Shown piece after piece: positions 36,346-47,520 of a stretch of 64,000 bases of DNA. Source of the DNA: Halicephalobus mephisto. Its lineage: Eukaryota; Nematoda; Chromadorea; Rhabditida; Panagrolaimidae. The stretch is from contig SWDT01000574.1 of assembly GCA_009193035.1 (NCBI GenBank), forward strand, positions 48,279 to 112,278, in the 5' to 3' direction. Positions within the stretch are counted from its first letter, which is position 1. Each line of letters opens with the position of its first letter. The notes under the pieces were generated by a model that saw nothing but the letters and a program-made list of their open reading frames with translations, was not told the origin of the DNA and did no database searches. The translations under genes were made by a program, and so were the position numbers.

Positions 36346-36466
36346 ACAGTAATTTTTTCTTACTGTATTGATTTTTTTGAAAATGAACAAATTCGTTTTG
36401 TCGGAATTTTCGTGACGAAAATTGATTTTTTGAAAAAAGTTTTAATTTAATAAAAATTTTAGAAAA

Positions 36467-37794
36467 ATGAAGGAATATTACGGTACTTTTTCCGATGTCT
36501 TTACTGGCCATGAATATTCAGATGCTAAAAACGTTTACGAATGTCCTTCAAGCCATATTTACGACACTAATCAGTCCTGTGTTCAACAAATAACAAACAA
36601 TGTTTATTCTCAACCATTTTTGCCCCTTGATTGTCCCCAAAATTTTTCACAAAATTGGTCCACTCATTGTTCGATTATGTCTCACAACGATTCTTTTTTT
36701 TATGAAAATGTAGATTCCTCCAGAGATCTCGAAATGGTCTCTCCTCATTTATCTGGCAATACTTTTCCTGACTCAACGTCGAGTCAAGAAAGTTTGAATC
36801 TGATTAATCAGCAATCCCCAAGTACCAGTAGTTCTTATTCTGTTCAATTTTCGCCAGAAAACGGTCCTGAAATTAATAAATTTGAAATCAACATGAGCAA
36901 AAAAGGTTGGTTATTGTCGAATTTGTCAAAAATTTTATATTTTTTCTTACTTTTATCAACTAGAATCTTCCAAATTCTAATTCGAAAATCTGAAATTTTC
37001 TAGGATCTTTTAGTAATTTTAGAATAATCTAAAATTGGGGTTTTAACTTTCTAGAAAATTCTGAAAATTAAAAACAAAGTAATTTTGATAATTTTTATTT
37101 TTGATTTTCATATTTATTAAATTGGAATTTCATAAAAGCTTCTAGAATCTTCCAGGAGTTGATAGAAGCTTTTGGAATTTTCGAAAATCTGGCAATTGTT
37201 TAAAAATTAGTAGAAATTTTTAGAATTTTCGAAAATCAGATAATCTTCCAAAAATTAGCAGAAAATTTTAGAATTTTCGAAAATTAGACAAAGTTTTTTA
37301 GAATTTAATAAACAGTTCTAGAATCTTCGAGAATTTCATAGAAGCTTCCAGAAGTTAATAGAAATTTTTAAAATTTTCGAGAATCTCACAAATTCTTCCA
37401 AAAGCTAATGAAAGCTTCTGAAATCTTCGAAATTTTTACAAAAGCTTCCAGAATTTATTAAAAATTCAAAAATGACATCTGAATCCCAGAATTTTAAGTT
37501 TTAAATTTCTTTAAATTTAAGATCATTTAAAAACAATGTTTTTAAATTTCGATAATGTAATTTTTAATTTAAAAATTTCCAGGTCCTGGTCGTCGAAGAA
37601 TATATTCCAACAAAGAAAGACATGTGAGAAAGCTGAATTCAGCAAAAAAAAGCAGAGAAAAGAAAAACGAAAAAATAAAATTGATGATGATTCAAGTCGA
37701 AGCCAAAGAAGAAATCCGTCAAAATGCGTTTTTTCTTCTCAAAAATATCCAAGCAGGAATTGCAGAATTTAAAAAAAAACTTGGGATTAATTAA
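36467..37794 (+). CDS. bZIP-like transcription factor
   Basis: Two exons, 36467-36905 and 37583-37794, give 216 residues. A TTTTAG acceptor 4 bases before the ATG suggests trans-splicing. Residues 1-147 are rich in Ser, Asn, Pro and acidic residues, like an activation region. Exon 2 encodes a basic segment (GRRRIYSNKERHVRKLNSA, then KKSREKKNEKIK) followed by hydrophobic residues every seven positions (Ile, Val, Arg, Leu, Ile, Leu). That is a bZIP layout, most like C/EBP in spacing and in the KKSR end. The invariant Asn of the basic region is not at its usual distance from the final Arg (Lys is there), so DNA specificity may differ. The donor is an unusual GTTGGT. The intron (677 bases) holds several heat-shock-element-like motifs. 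Nuclear DNA-binding role is inferred. Confidence 0.65.
37010..37480 (+). repeat. TTCTAGAATCTTCCAGAA-type repeats in the bZIP-like intron
   Basis: Repeated TTC/GAA words about 40-60 bases apart. TTCTAGAATCTTCGAGAA at 37316-37333 is a perfect four-unit alternation of TTC and GAA with 2-base spacers, the form bound by heat shock factor. TTCTAGAATCTTC at 37140-37152 is a perfect three-unit match. Confidence 0.55.
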
Positions 37795-38396
37795 TTATAT
37801 AATTTTACAGACAACTTATAAGATCATTAATCCATTTAATCGTTGAAAAATAAATATTATTCTTTATAAAATCAAAAATTTGAAACTTATTTAAAAAATT
37901 AAATAAAAATAAACCAATTTTATATAAAATTAATGATGAAATTTATAATTAAAAATAAATGTTATTCGTTGTAAGACCAAAATTTTAAAAACATCGAAAA
38001 TTGACAGATCCCAGCACGAATGATGCCCAAAGGATCAGTAACTAAGTTCATAATCAAAAATAAACCAAACATCCTTCATCGTAAAACCCCAATTTGAAAT
38101 TTGTTTTCGAGATAAAAAATTATCAAAAAAAATCGATTTGTCTTATTGGGTGCAATATTGGAAAAACTTGTGACATAGTAGTCCGATTATTTTATTCAAT
38201 AAAAATAAAAATAATTCAATTTTATTAAATATAAAAAACTAAGTGTTCTCAAAAGAAAACAATTATTATTAATAAACAATATTAAATCGATATTTATTCT
38301 CTGAAATTTATTTATTACTAAAGTTAGAATCGATAAAATTGCAGTTTATAAACGATTAATCCAAAAATACGGAAATATCATATGATTGCATGCCAG
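37795..38396. other. Intergenic, A+T rich
   Basis: Holds the probable 3' end of the bZIP-like gene (AATAAATATT near 37850) and the 3' flank of the first acid phosphatase. No other gene or clear repeat seen. Confidence 0.4.
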
Positions 38397-41300
38397 TTAT
38401 CCCAATATGTTGTTGCATCTTTGAACAATGTCGTCAGGAGTAGCGATGTACTTTTGACTTCTGTCTTTGAAGGCTTGGAAATCACATATATCTCCTGATC
38501 CACAATCGCCGATGTACTGAGTAACATCTCTGAAGGGTACTGTTGAATTGTCAGAGTACAAAAGCTGAAAACAATCATTAGGTAAATTTCGAAATTCCTC
38601 ATGCTGCAAATTTTGATATTGAATGCGATTTCCTTCAAAATTTAAGCAATAGTGCTTTTTTATGACGAATATATTTTTTAATAAGTGTTTCTACCCACAA
38701 AAAAGGGTATATTAAAACGGGTTTAATGCACCAGTATATTACATATAATTCACCGATATCAACTCAATGTATCGACAAATTGATATTGTACTTTTTATAC
38801 CGATACATTAAATACAATGTACTAATATCAGCTCAATGTATCGACAAATTGATATTGTACTTTATATACCGATACATTAAATACAATGCACCGATATCAA
38901 CTCAATATATCGATACATTGAATACAATATATCTGCCACATCAGAGCCGTTATAGTGCATCTATGCATTATATATCATGTACCCGTTTTTGTGTGTAGTA
39001 ACGATAGAAAACAAAGAAGATAATCTGAATTAGAAACTTCCTATATATGATTTTCATTCTGGATTTCTCTGAGTAATAATTTTGAATTGTACTTAAGCTC
39101 AAATGATTCCGTTATTGCTAGAGATTTCGCAGTGGAAAATAACGGAAAATTTTTCAACATTTCTTATCGCACTTTCCTATAATTTGCTTTTTTCCAGAAT
39201 TTGATCGAACAAGTATTCTTCACACAAAAAAGGATTAATGTTATATAATATATAGAGACATTAAAACGATTTTGATGTATAAGATACATTAAGTGTAATA
39301 CTAATGTATGGTATTTAACTCATTAGACATTAAGTGTAATACTAATGTATGGTATTTAACTCATTAGTACATTAAGTGTAATACTAATGTATGGTATTCA
39401 ATTCATTAATACATGAAGTGTAATACTAATGTATGGTATTTAACTCATTAGTACATTAAGTGTAATACTAATGTATGGTATTCAATTCATTAATACATTA
39501 AGTGTAATACCAATGATTGTATTCAATTCACCAGTACATTAAGTGCAATGTATCCAATACATCAGAGCTGTTTTAATGCGCTTTTTTGTGTTTCATGATG
39601 GATTTATCTTATAGTGAAAATGTTTCTAGCAACAATAAAAGACAAGGAAAATACAGTTTATAAATCAAATTAGGTTTTTTAAACTGTTGTGGGCACTACT
39701 TTTGGTTTGTCTTTAAAATTAAGCGAACTCGTCATAATCCTCGATGATGTCGTTTTCTATGTTTTAAAACTGGGTTATTTATCACAAGGTTGAATAACTG
39801 GAAAACTCACCTTCACATAAGGTTTCCCATCTCCATCCCAGAGTTCCACAATACTCATGGAACTCATTTGAGGGACTTCCCTCCCGATGATCCCCTCCTT
39901 CGCCCCGAACGCCCTCAAATGAGCGGCTATTCCTGTGTCGTGTCCGGAGTACATGTGGTACTTGACTCCATTTCCACCATCGGCAATGGCTGTTTCCATG
40001 TTCTGGATCATCTCGTGTAGCAAAACTCCGCCTTGCAACATGATCAATTCAGTTACTTCTTTTTTCCCGAAATCAGCGGCTCCGTTCATGAAGTCTACCA
40101 GATGGAAAGTGACTTCCTCCAGCTTACTGTATAGGTCATCCGTTATCCAAGAAGGCAGAGTCAGATTGTGGATTTTCTCAATGTTGATGGCGTCGAATGT
40201 GTTTCCGAAGCTTTTCAAGTCATCTGGAGGATCTCCAGTGTGATTCGCAACGATCTCCAAATATGGCTAAAATTCTCCTTAGTTAATTTCATGAATTATC
40301 GAAATCCCACCATCATAGACAAGACATATTCGAGGAACTTTCCATCAGCCAATTGCAAATCTTCTAGTTCTTTTGCCCGGGGACAATTCGCATGAGCATT
40401 CAGGACCTAAATGAGTCAAACATGATTTTAAAAATCAGAAATTGGAGTTTTTAGAAAGTCATCTCGAGTTAACTTTTTAGGATTTTTTAGAAACTTCTAG
40501 AACTGAAAATTTTAGAATCTTAATTGAAAACTTCCAATGGATTCAAAATTTCGATATACTGTATAAAATTCTGGACACTTTCACTAGATTCTAGAAAATT
40601 CTGAAGTCTTTTACGAGATTCTCAATGTTTTCAGGAGCTTCTATAAAATTGCAGAAAATTCTGAAATTTTCCACGAGAGTTTTAAATATCCCAAAACCTG
40701 TTATCGGATTCTGTAATTTTCTGAAAATTCTCACTAGGTTCTGGAAAATTCTAATTTAAAAAATAACCTTATTTTTAATTTTAAAAATTACAATCACCAA
40801 CATAATCGGTTCCGTGATCTACAGTATGAACAGGGACGGGTGACCAGTTTGTCGGCCAATGGGGATTTCCTGGATGAGTTCCTTGAGATTCCGTGTAGAA
40901 GCCGGCCAGATTGGACAAAGCTGACATCAAAGCTCTGTTTACACTAGAGGATCTAGCTCGAATCTGTGGTTTTGTACATTATAAAATAAATCCGAAAATC
41001 ATATTTTTACTTACTACATTATTTGTGTATTTCGAAGGCAGGAATTTCAATTGATCAATGTACCGTTTTCTCAACTTAGTTCCTTGGTCAAACTGTTGCT
41101 GCATCCCCAACTGAAATAATCATGATTCAGAAATACGGTGATTCTGTGCCAAAATTTAAGAATACAGTAATTTCATACCGTAATCAAAATTATGATATTT
41201 TTATACTATAATGTAAAATTACGGTAATTCTGTGTCAAAATTTAAGAATACAGTAATTTCATACCGTAATCAAGAATACGATATTTTTATAGTATAATGT

Positions 41301-41614
41301 AAAATTACGGTAATTCTGTGCCAAAATTTAAAAATACAGTAGTTTTATGTGATAATTTATAACTACAGTAATTCTGTAATTTAATTTAAAAAATTAGAAT
41401 TTTCGAGTTTAAAATTACTTTTTATAGCTTTTTAAAGATTAATTACCGTAGTTAATTCAGCCCATCCCCAGGGCCAAGTATCGGCCTGATATGGATCATC
41501 TTTGTAAGTGCCTTCTGGAGCTCTGGCACCGTGTCTGAAGATAGTCTGAATCTGGAGCAATTTGTCTGCATCAATTATTTCCGGAAAAATAAGAAAAAAC
41601 AAAAATAAAAGCAT
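38397..41614 (-). CDS. Histidine acid phosphatase (copy A)
   Basis: Six exons on the minus strand: 41614-41447, 41110-41015, 40963-40802, 40406-40311, 40266-39811 and 38564-38397, giving 381 residues, the usual family size. Residues 1-16 are a signal peptide. RHGARAP (27-33) carries the catalytic His that is phosphorylated, and GHD (282-284) the proton donor. The middle block NPHWPTNWSPVPVHT is typical of worm and vertebrate acid phosphatases. The enzyme hydrolyses phosphate monoesters at acid pH and should be secreted or lysosomal. No C-terminal membrane anchor is seen. The exon 3 donor is GTTGGT. Intron 5 (1.2 kb) holds two family 2 transposons. It is a paralogue of the gene at 43549-46185, and part of a possible phosphate-handling cluster. 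Confidence 0.93.
38692..38998. mobile_element. Family 2 inverted-repeat element
   Basis: Left CTACCCACAAAAAAGGGTA, right TACCCGTTTTTGTGTGTAG, an inverted pair. Inside are internal copies of GATATCAACTCAATGTATCG and ATACATTAAATACAATG. No coding capacity. In acid phosphatase A intron 5. Confidence 0.75.
39224..39592. mobile_element. Family 2 element with internal tandem repeat
   Basis: Left CACACAAAAAAGGATTAATG, right GCGCTTTTTTGTGT. The inside has five copies of a unit of about 50 bases (CATTAAGTGTAATACTAATG, then TATGGTATTTAACTCATTAG). In the same intron as the previous element. Confidence 0.7.
41130..41400. repeat. 86-base tandem repeat in acid phosphatase A intron 1
   Basis: Two and a half copies, starting near 41137, 41223 and 41309, with GTGCCAAAATTTAAGAATAC, AGTAATTTCATACCGTAATC and TATAATGTAAAATTACGGT. 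Confidence 0.75.
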
Positions 41615-42358
41615 TTTTGACAAATTTTAAGATGTCAATGATTTTTATCAAAAAAAATCCAGAAAAATCAGGAAAAAAATAAAAACATTTTCGACAAGTT
41701 TTAAGATGTCAATGACGGTGATTTTTATCAAAAAAAAATTGCAGAAAAAATCGGAGTTTTAATCCGCCAAAAAAAACTGAATTTATTTTTATTGATTAAA
41801 ATTGAAAGTTAATTTTTTTAAATTAAAAATTTGGCATTCTGTTTTTTTTTAATTTTTGAGTATTTTAATGTTCATTTTTGAATTTCAATTTTAAAAATTC
41901 TCACAGAGGGATGTGAAAAATCATCAACGATTAATAAAAAAAATTTTCAAGAAATTAAGTTAAATATACATTTTTATTTTCTGAAAAATATCAACTTGCA
42001 ACAAATTTAAATAAAAACAAAATTATAATATAAAAAATAATCTTAAATCTATGTGATATTGGCGAAAAGTTCTTTTTGATAATTTCTGAAATTTTGGCGA
42101 AAAGTTCTTTTTGACAACTTCACAGTTTTAATAGAATATTTATTGTGATAATTTGTACCATTTTACCACATAATTTAACAACTTACAAGATTTTTCGAAG
42201 CATTTTTTTTCACAATTTATCCGTTTGGCAAAACGTTCTAGTTGCTAATATGCACATGTCTGGCGAAACGTTCCAGTTGCTAATCGGCTTTTGCGTGGTT
42301 TATGTTTGACGAAATTTCATCAATTTTTTAACTTGATTTTTTCTCTTTATTAGTTACA
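41615..42358. promoter_or_regulatory. Divergent promoter region, acid phosphatase A / BCNT gene
   Basis: About 740 bases between two divergent start codons. It holds duplicated words near the phosphatase (ACAAATTTTAAGATGTCAATG at about 41620 and 41697, one base different) and, near the other gene, TGGCGAAAAGTTCTTTTTGA twice (about 42060 and 42101). No TATA box is clear. Confidence 0.4.
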
Positions 42359-43511
42359 ATGGCGAAACTTTTTGAAGATGAGAACTACGCATCTTCAGAC
42401 GACGAAGACTATGTTCCGACCGTCGCTGAAAACACGAAAGCGGATCAGGAACTCGCTTCTCTTCAAAAACAGTAAATTTTTCCGTTTATTATAGTTTTAT
42501 AATACTTAATATTCCAGAGAAAAGAAGGATTCAGACAACGAACAAGATCAAGAAGAAGAATTGCCCGATGAAATGTTTTCTTTTTTGAACGAAGGCGGAG
42601 AAGAAAACGGAGCTGCTTCTGGGTCTGTGTCTCTTCGAAATTCTGCAATTTTATATAAAAATTTCAGCGATGGACAACAAGAAGACTCTACTTCGAAAGA
42701 CGGAACTGCTGATGACTTCGTTGGGAAAATTCAGGAGTTTCCTGGAGACATCAAAGCAACGACAGTGGTTCCGGGTCTCAGATACATGGTCAAAACTGTT
42801 TTAGATTTCTGTGGCGAGCTTGTGGAGTAAGTTTTTGCATAATTCAAACCTTATTCAAGAACTATCTTACGTAACTTGGTACTCTTTCCTGTCCCAAGGT
42901 GGTATACAAAAAAGTACAACCTTCAGATTTGGAGAAAAACTGCATGAGAATTAGATTCATAGATTTCAAATCAGAGTTGGGAACTGAACTTCAGAATCTC
43001 TCTCTGAGCTATGAATTCAGGACTTGGTGTTTAGGGGAAAGTCGGAGATCTAGAAGAATATATATCATTCAAAAGTGAACTTCATCTAATAGATTTGAGG
43101 TCTTAAACTTCTGGATGTCCGGATTCTGAAGATCAAAGTCCGACTTCAGAACCTACGGCTTTTGGATAATTTTTCTATAAATCAAATTTTTCTGTTTTAA
43201 AACAAAATTACATGGAATGTTTCTTATTTCATTTCAGAGAGGAAAAAGAAATGTCCAAAGAGGAACTAGATGACTTGGTTGCGAAATCTGCCACGAATAC
43301 TTCACGTAAACGGAAAGCTGTGAAGGTCGATGGTCTTGATGTGGCCCTCAAATCCCTTGAGAAGAAGAAAAAAATCTCTCTCATCGACAAGACAGATCTC
43401 GATTGGAAGACCCATGTTCAGAAGAAAGGCATTGAGACAACTTTGAGTTCGTTCGAGAAAAGCCGGAAGAATATTGTGGATCACTTGAACTTTAAAAAGA
43501 AAGCGGGTTAA
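42359..43511 (+). CDS. BCNT/CFDP1-family protein (Swc5-like)
   Basis: Four exons: 42359-42471, 42518-42622, 42668-42826 and 43238-43511, giving 216 residues. The N-terminal half is acidic (ASSDDEDYVP, then EEELPDEMFSFLNEGG). The C-terminal 80 residues are the BCNT domain: KRKAVKVDGLDVALKSLEKK, then ISLIDKTDLDWKTHV and HLNFKKKAG. This domain defines craniofacial development protein 1 and yeast Swc5, a subunit of the SWR1-type complex that loads histone H2A.Z. A nuclear role is expected. Intron 2 is 45 bases with a weak GTCTGT donor and no in-frame stop, so its retention would add 15 residues. The stop lies 37 bases from that of acid phosphatase B on the other strand. Confidence 0.9.
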
Positions 43512-43548
43512 AAACTAATTGTTTCTGATTTTATTCGTTGATTACGAA

Positions 43549-46185
43549 TTAAAGTTTATCACAATCTTTCGTAATGTCATCAGGAATGTAGGGCTGACTG
43601 CGAGTTTTGAACTTGTCCAGAGGGCATTTGTCGGTTCCGCCGCAGTTGCTGATGTGTTGAGTCACGTCTCTGAAGTTCGTCGGAGCGTTGTCAGAGTACC
43701 AAAGCTGAAATAGGATTAATTTAATATTTTTACATAATTTTATATGAACCTTGACGTAATTAGTTCCATCGGATCCTGTCCAGAGTTCTACTGTAACAGT
43801 GGCAGCGAAATCGGGCTGAGTCAATCCGAGGATTCCTTGCTTAGCTCCTAGGACCCTCAAAAATGCAGCTACAGTAGTATCATGAGCAGAATACATGTGT
43901 AATTTTGTTCCACTTCCTTTGTTGCCTACGGCAGAGTCCATGTTGGAGATCATTTCCTTCAGCAACATGCCTCCTTTGAGTTTCAGAAGTTCCGTGTTTT
44001 CCGCTTTGTTGAATCCAGCAGAACCATAAACATAATCTTGACAAGTATTGATTACAGTTTCCACTTGATTATAGACACTATCAGTGATCCACGAAGGAAG
44101 GGTCATGTTGTGGACTTTCTCGATGTGGATGGAATCGTAGAAATCTTCCAATCCTTTGAAATTAACGATGGATTCTCCTGAATGCTTACTGATATATTCA
44201 AGAAGCGGCAACTGAGCCGTTATATAAGTGACAAAAGCCCCGTGAGCGACTTGTTCGGCTTCTAGTTCGTCCATTCTGACACATTCATAATCAGCATTGA
44301 GAAGCTAAAAATAAAAAAATGTTTAAATAATTATTTTTATTTATTTTTAATGTGAACAATTAAAAAACAATAGTGACGATTAACATTTGTTACTTGTTCA
44401 AAAGTTACGTTTTTTTTGTATAGATTCATATAAACAAATAAGAATATCAAGTCTATGAAAACCCTTGTGGAAGTTCTTAATGAAAATTTCAATGAAAACT
44501 TACAGAATCTGTATCATGGTTTACAGTATGGACAGGGACTGGAGACCAGTTTGTAGGCCAGTGGGGGTTTCCTGGATAAGTTCCCTGGGAATTGGAATAC
44601 AAAGCCGCTAGATGGGAAACTGCAGACATCAGAGTTCTGTCGACATCAGTGGATCTGACGTAGATCTGAAAAAATAATTATTTAATTAACTTGAATTAAA
44701 ACTTACATCAGCAGCTCTGTAAGTCTCGGGAAGATAGCTAACTTCCATCATGTATTTTTCTTGTACTTTCATTCCTTGTTCAAAATGTTGTTCCATTCCG
44801 TCGTCAGTGAGCTCCCCATAGGCAACAGGCCAAGCATCCGCCTGATAGGGGTCATTTTTGTAAGGCCCTATTGGAGCTCTGTCTCCGTGACGATATAACT
44901 AAATACAATAAATAACACAAAAATTCACAGGTAAATTACAATCATGTCCAAATAAATATAATCAACGCGTAAAAGCTACTAACTACGGTATTCCTATATT
45001 GAATCCTAACTGAACACAGTCGATAGCAAGATTGTAATCCAATAAAAGCTGATCCTAATTGAGCACAATCAACATGTTGGGGACTATTCTTTCTTATAAT
45101 TAAAAAAGTGTAAACATGTTGATTGTGATCCATTATAACCAATCTTCTTGAGATTGTAATCCTACTATATATTCCTATATTGAATCCTAACTGAACACAA
45201 TCGATGGCAAGATTTTAATCCAACGAAAGCTGATCCTAATTGAGCGCAATCAACATGCTGGGACTATTTTTTCTTATAATTAAAAAAGTATAAACATGTT
45301 GATCGTGATCAATTATAACCAATCTTCTTGAGATCGTAATCCTACAATTAATTACAATCAGTTAGAATTCAATATATGAAGATTATAATCAAGAATTTCC
45401 TAATGTGGATTACACTCAGTTAAGCGTGATTGTAAATTACCTGTTTAAAACAGGTAAATCAACTTCTGGTTACTTTGACGAAGAATGAAATTTAAAAACT
45501 TCTTTATTTGAAAATCACTAAAGAACTTTTAATTTTTTTGTTCAATTTCATTCAAAATTTTATAATTTCTTTAATATTAGACTATACACAGAAAGATAGG
45601 GGAATTTATAAGGATTCTAAAAATATAAAAATTAACCGAAAAACAATCACATTTTAACTGAAATGTTGATGTTCAAAAAAATTAAAAATTCCCTAATTTT
45701 CAAATCGAAAATTATCTTTCACATAATGCACAAATTAATCCAAAATTTTAAGTTTTTTGTTATGTGTTAGGATAGAAAATAGAAGAATTTTAATAATCTT
45801 TATTAGCACAGTAAGACACAGATACAATTATTACATCCACTTTTACAATTACAACCGAAACTTTTGCGCATGTCTTACAGTATTCCAGAATCCTTGATAT
45901 TCAGGTTATCCCCTCAATCCTCTCTAAACTAGTTTCCATTTTAACATCTACATAACAAGTTTCAACATATATGATAATCAAATCTCACTCATACCCTACA
46001 GTATTTCCTGCTTCCCGATATCCAGACTATCAATTCAACTTTCTCTTTCTCTTTCTAGTCTTGTTTTCTGTTCTAATATTATGGAAATTTAGAAATGAAA
46101 TCCTTACCGTCTGGAGATGAAGCAAACGATCCCCTAATCCTCCAGTGATGAGCAGAAGACTCCAGAAAATCAACTTGAAAATCAT
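43549..46185 (-). CDS. Histidine acid phosphatase (copy B)
   Basis: Five exons: 46185-46108, 44898-44707, 44665-44504, 44304-43750 and 43704-43549, giving 380 residues. Residues 1-18 are a signal peptide. RHGDRAP (29-35) and HD (285-286) are the catalytic His motif and the proton donor. The NPHWPTNWSPVPVHT block is shared with copy A, and the introns lie in matching places except that copy A has extra introns splitting the B exons 2 and 4. The protein should be a secreted or lysosomal phosphomonoesterase. The last intron (43705-43749) is 45 bases and open in frame, so retention would insert 15 residues just after NYVK. Intron 1 (1.2 kb) holds family 3 and family 4 transposons. Confidence 0.93.
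44345..44425. mobile_element. Family 1 fragment
   Basis: Only the right part remains: AATAGTGACGATTAACATTT, then AAAAGTTACGTTTTTTTTGT. The left inverted repeat is missing. In acid phosphatase B intron 3. Confidence 0.55.
44926..45444. mobile_element. Family 3 inverted-repeat element
   Basis: Starts CACAGGTAAATTACAATCA and ends GTGATTGTAAATTACCTGT. The inside has two diverged direct copies with TTGAATCCTAACTGAACACA and TGATCCTAATTGAGC. No coding capacity. In acid phosphatase B intron 1, just after exon 2. Confidence 0.75.
45765..46078. mobile_element. Family 4 element with exact target duplication
   Basis: Starts TGTTAGGATAGAAAATAG and ends TTTTCTGTTCTAATA. It is flanked by TTATG on both sides (45760-45764 and 46079-46083). 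The inside has TTTTAATAATCTTTATTAG, TTACAGTATTCCAG and CTTGATATTCAGG. In acid phosphatase B intron 1. Confidence 0.8.
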
Positions 46186-46828
46186 TTCTAGAATCAATCA
46201 AGACAATGATGATAATACACAGATGATAGTTCTTTCATTATTAGAGAATAATCCTCGTTGATAAGAAGGTAAGACCGGATTTTCGAGCAAGAACATGCGT
46301 TTTCAAGGACAAAGTTGTAATCAGCAAAGAATCAATCTAAGTTTCAAAAGATAGGATTATCTTTGAACACAAAAATATAGCCAGAAATTTTTTACAAGGA
46401 TAAAGAATAATTTTTCATGAATTTTTCAATTTTATAAGATTTTAAAATTAAAAAATAATCCCTTAATAGTTTTTGAAATTTTTAATAAAATTTGGATAAT
46501 TAAAAATTCTTTGTAAAACTAAAAGTTTTTAATGAATTTTTCAATTTTATAAAATTTTAAAATTAAAAAATAAGAATTTCTCGTGATTTTTGAGAGTCTA
46601 GAATAAAAAGATAATTGTCTCATATTTTGTCTTCTTAAATTCCGAAAAAACAAAAATAATAATATTTTAATTTTATTTTTACTGTTTTTTGAAATATCAA
46701 ACTAAATCATTCAACCTTAATCCTGACACGAACGATGCTTAAAGGATCAATAACCAAGTTCATGATCGGAGAACGAATCAAGCATCTTTCGTGTCTAGAT
46801 TGTTACTTTTAATTTTTCTCAAAAAATG

Positions 46829-47362
46829 CACAGGTAATTTGCAATCATCGCTAACTGAATGCAATCAAACACATTACATTCAGTTATAATCAACCTTTGC
46901 TTGATTGCAGTCATTTCCATCGATTACACTCACTCAGAATCTAATCCTCAATAGATTGGATAATAAGGCTCTTATGCGTTGATTGCATTCAGTTAACAGT
47001 GATTGCAAATTACCTATGAAGGAAAAAATGTCTCAAACACATTGATTACATTCATTTATAATCAACCTTTGCTTGATTGCAGTCATTGCCATCGATTACA
47101 CTCATTCAGAATCCAATCCTCAATAGATTGGATAATAAGGTTCTTATGCGTTGATTGCATTCAGTTAACAGTGATTGCAAATTACCTATGAAGGAAAAAA
47201 TGTCTCAAACACATTGATTATATTCAGTTATAATCAACCTTTGCTTGATTGCAGTCATTGCCATCGATTATATTCACTTAGAATCCAATCTATTGAAAAT
47301 TGCATTCAAAGGCTCTTATGTGTTGATTGCATTCAGTTAGCGATGATTGCAAATTACCTGTG
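46829..47362. mobile_element. Family 3 element with 40-base perfect inverted ends
   Basis: 46829-46868 (CACAGGTAATTTGCAATCAT onward) is the exact reverse complement of 47323-47362. Between them are three direct copies of a unit of about 170 bases with ATAATCAACCTTTGCTTGAT and CCATCGATTACACTCA. It lies between acid phosphatase B and the first SLC34 gene. Confidence 0.85.
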
Positions 47363-47520
47363 TGAACATGAAAGTAACTTTTGGAAAAGAAATACCGATC
47401 TCACTGAGAACAGCTGTAAATTTGTTCTTCAATCATAGATTTGATTATTGTTCATTTAAGAACTATTACAATGTAATCCAATATTAATTAATGAAAAATT
47501 TTATTCATTTTTATTCATTT

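Noticed and set aside
38726..38998. 90-codon plus-strand open frame of repeated YIKYNAPIST-like peptides
   Set aside because: It is the translation of the tandem interior of a family 2 element, with no sign of coding use.
39775..40395. Plus-strand open frames opposite acid phosphatase A exons 4-5
   Set aside because: Antisense shadows of a clearly coding exon, with no family features of their own.
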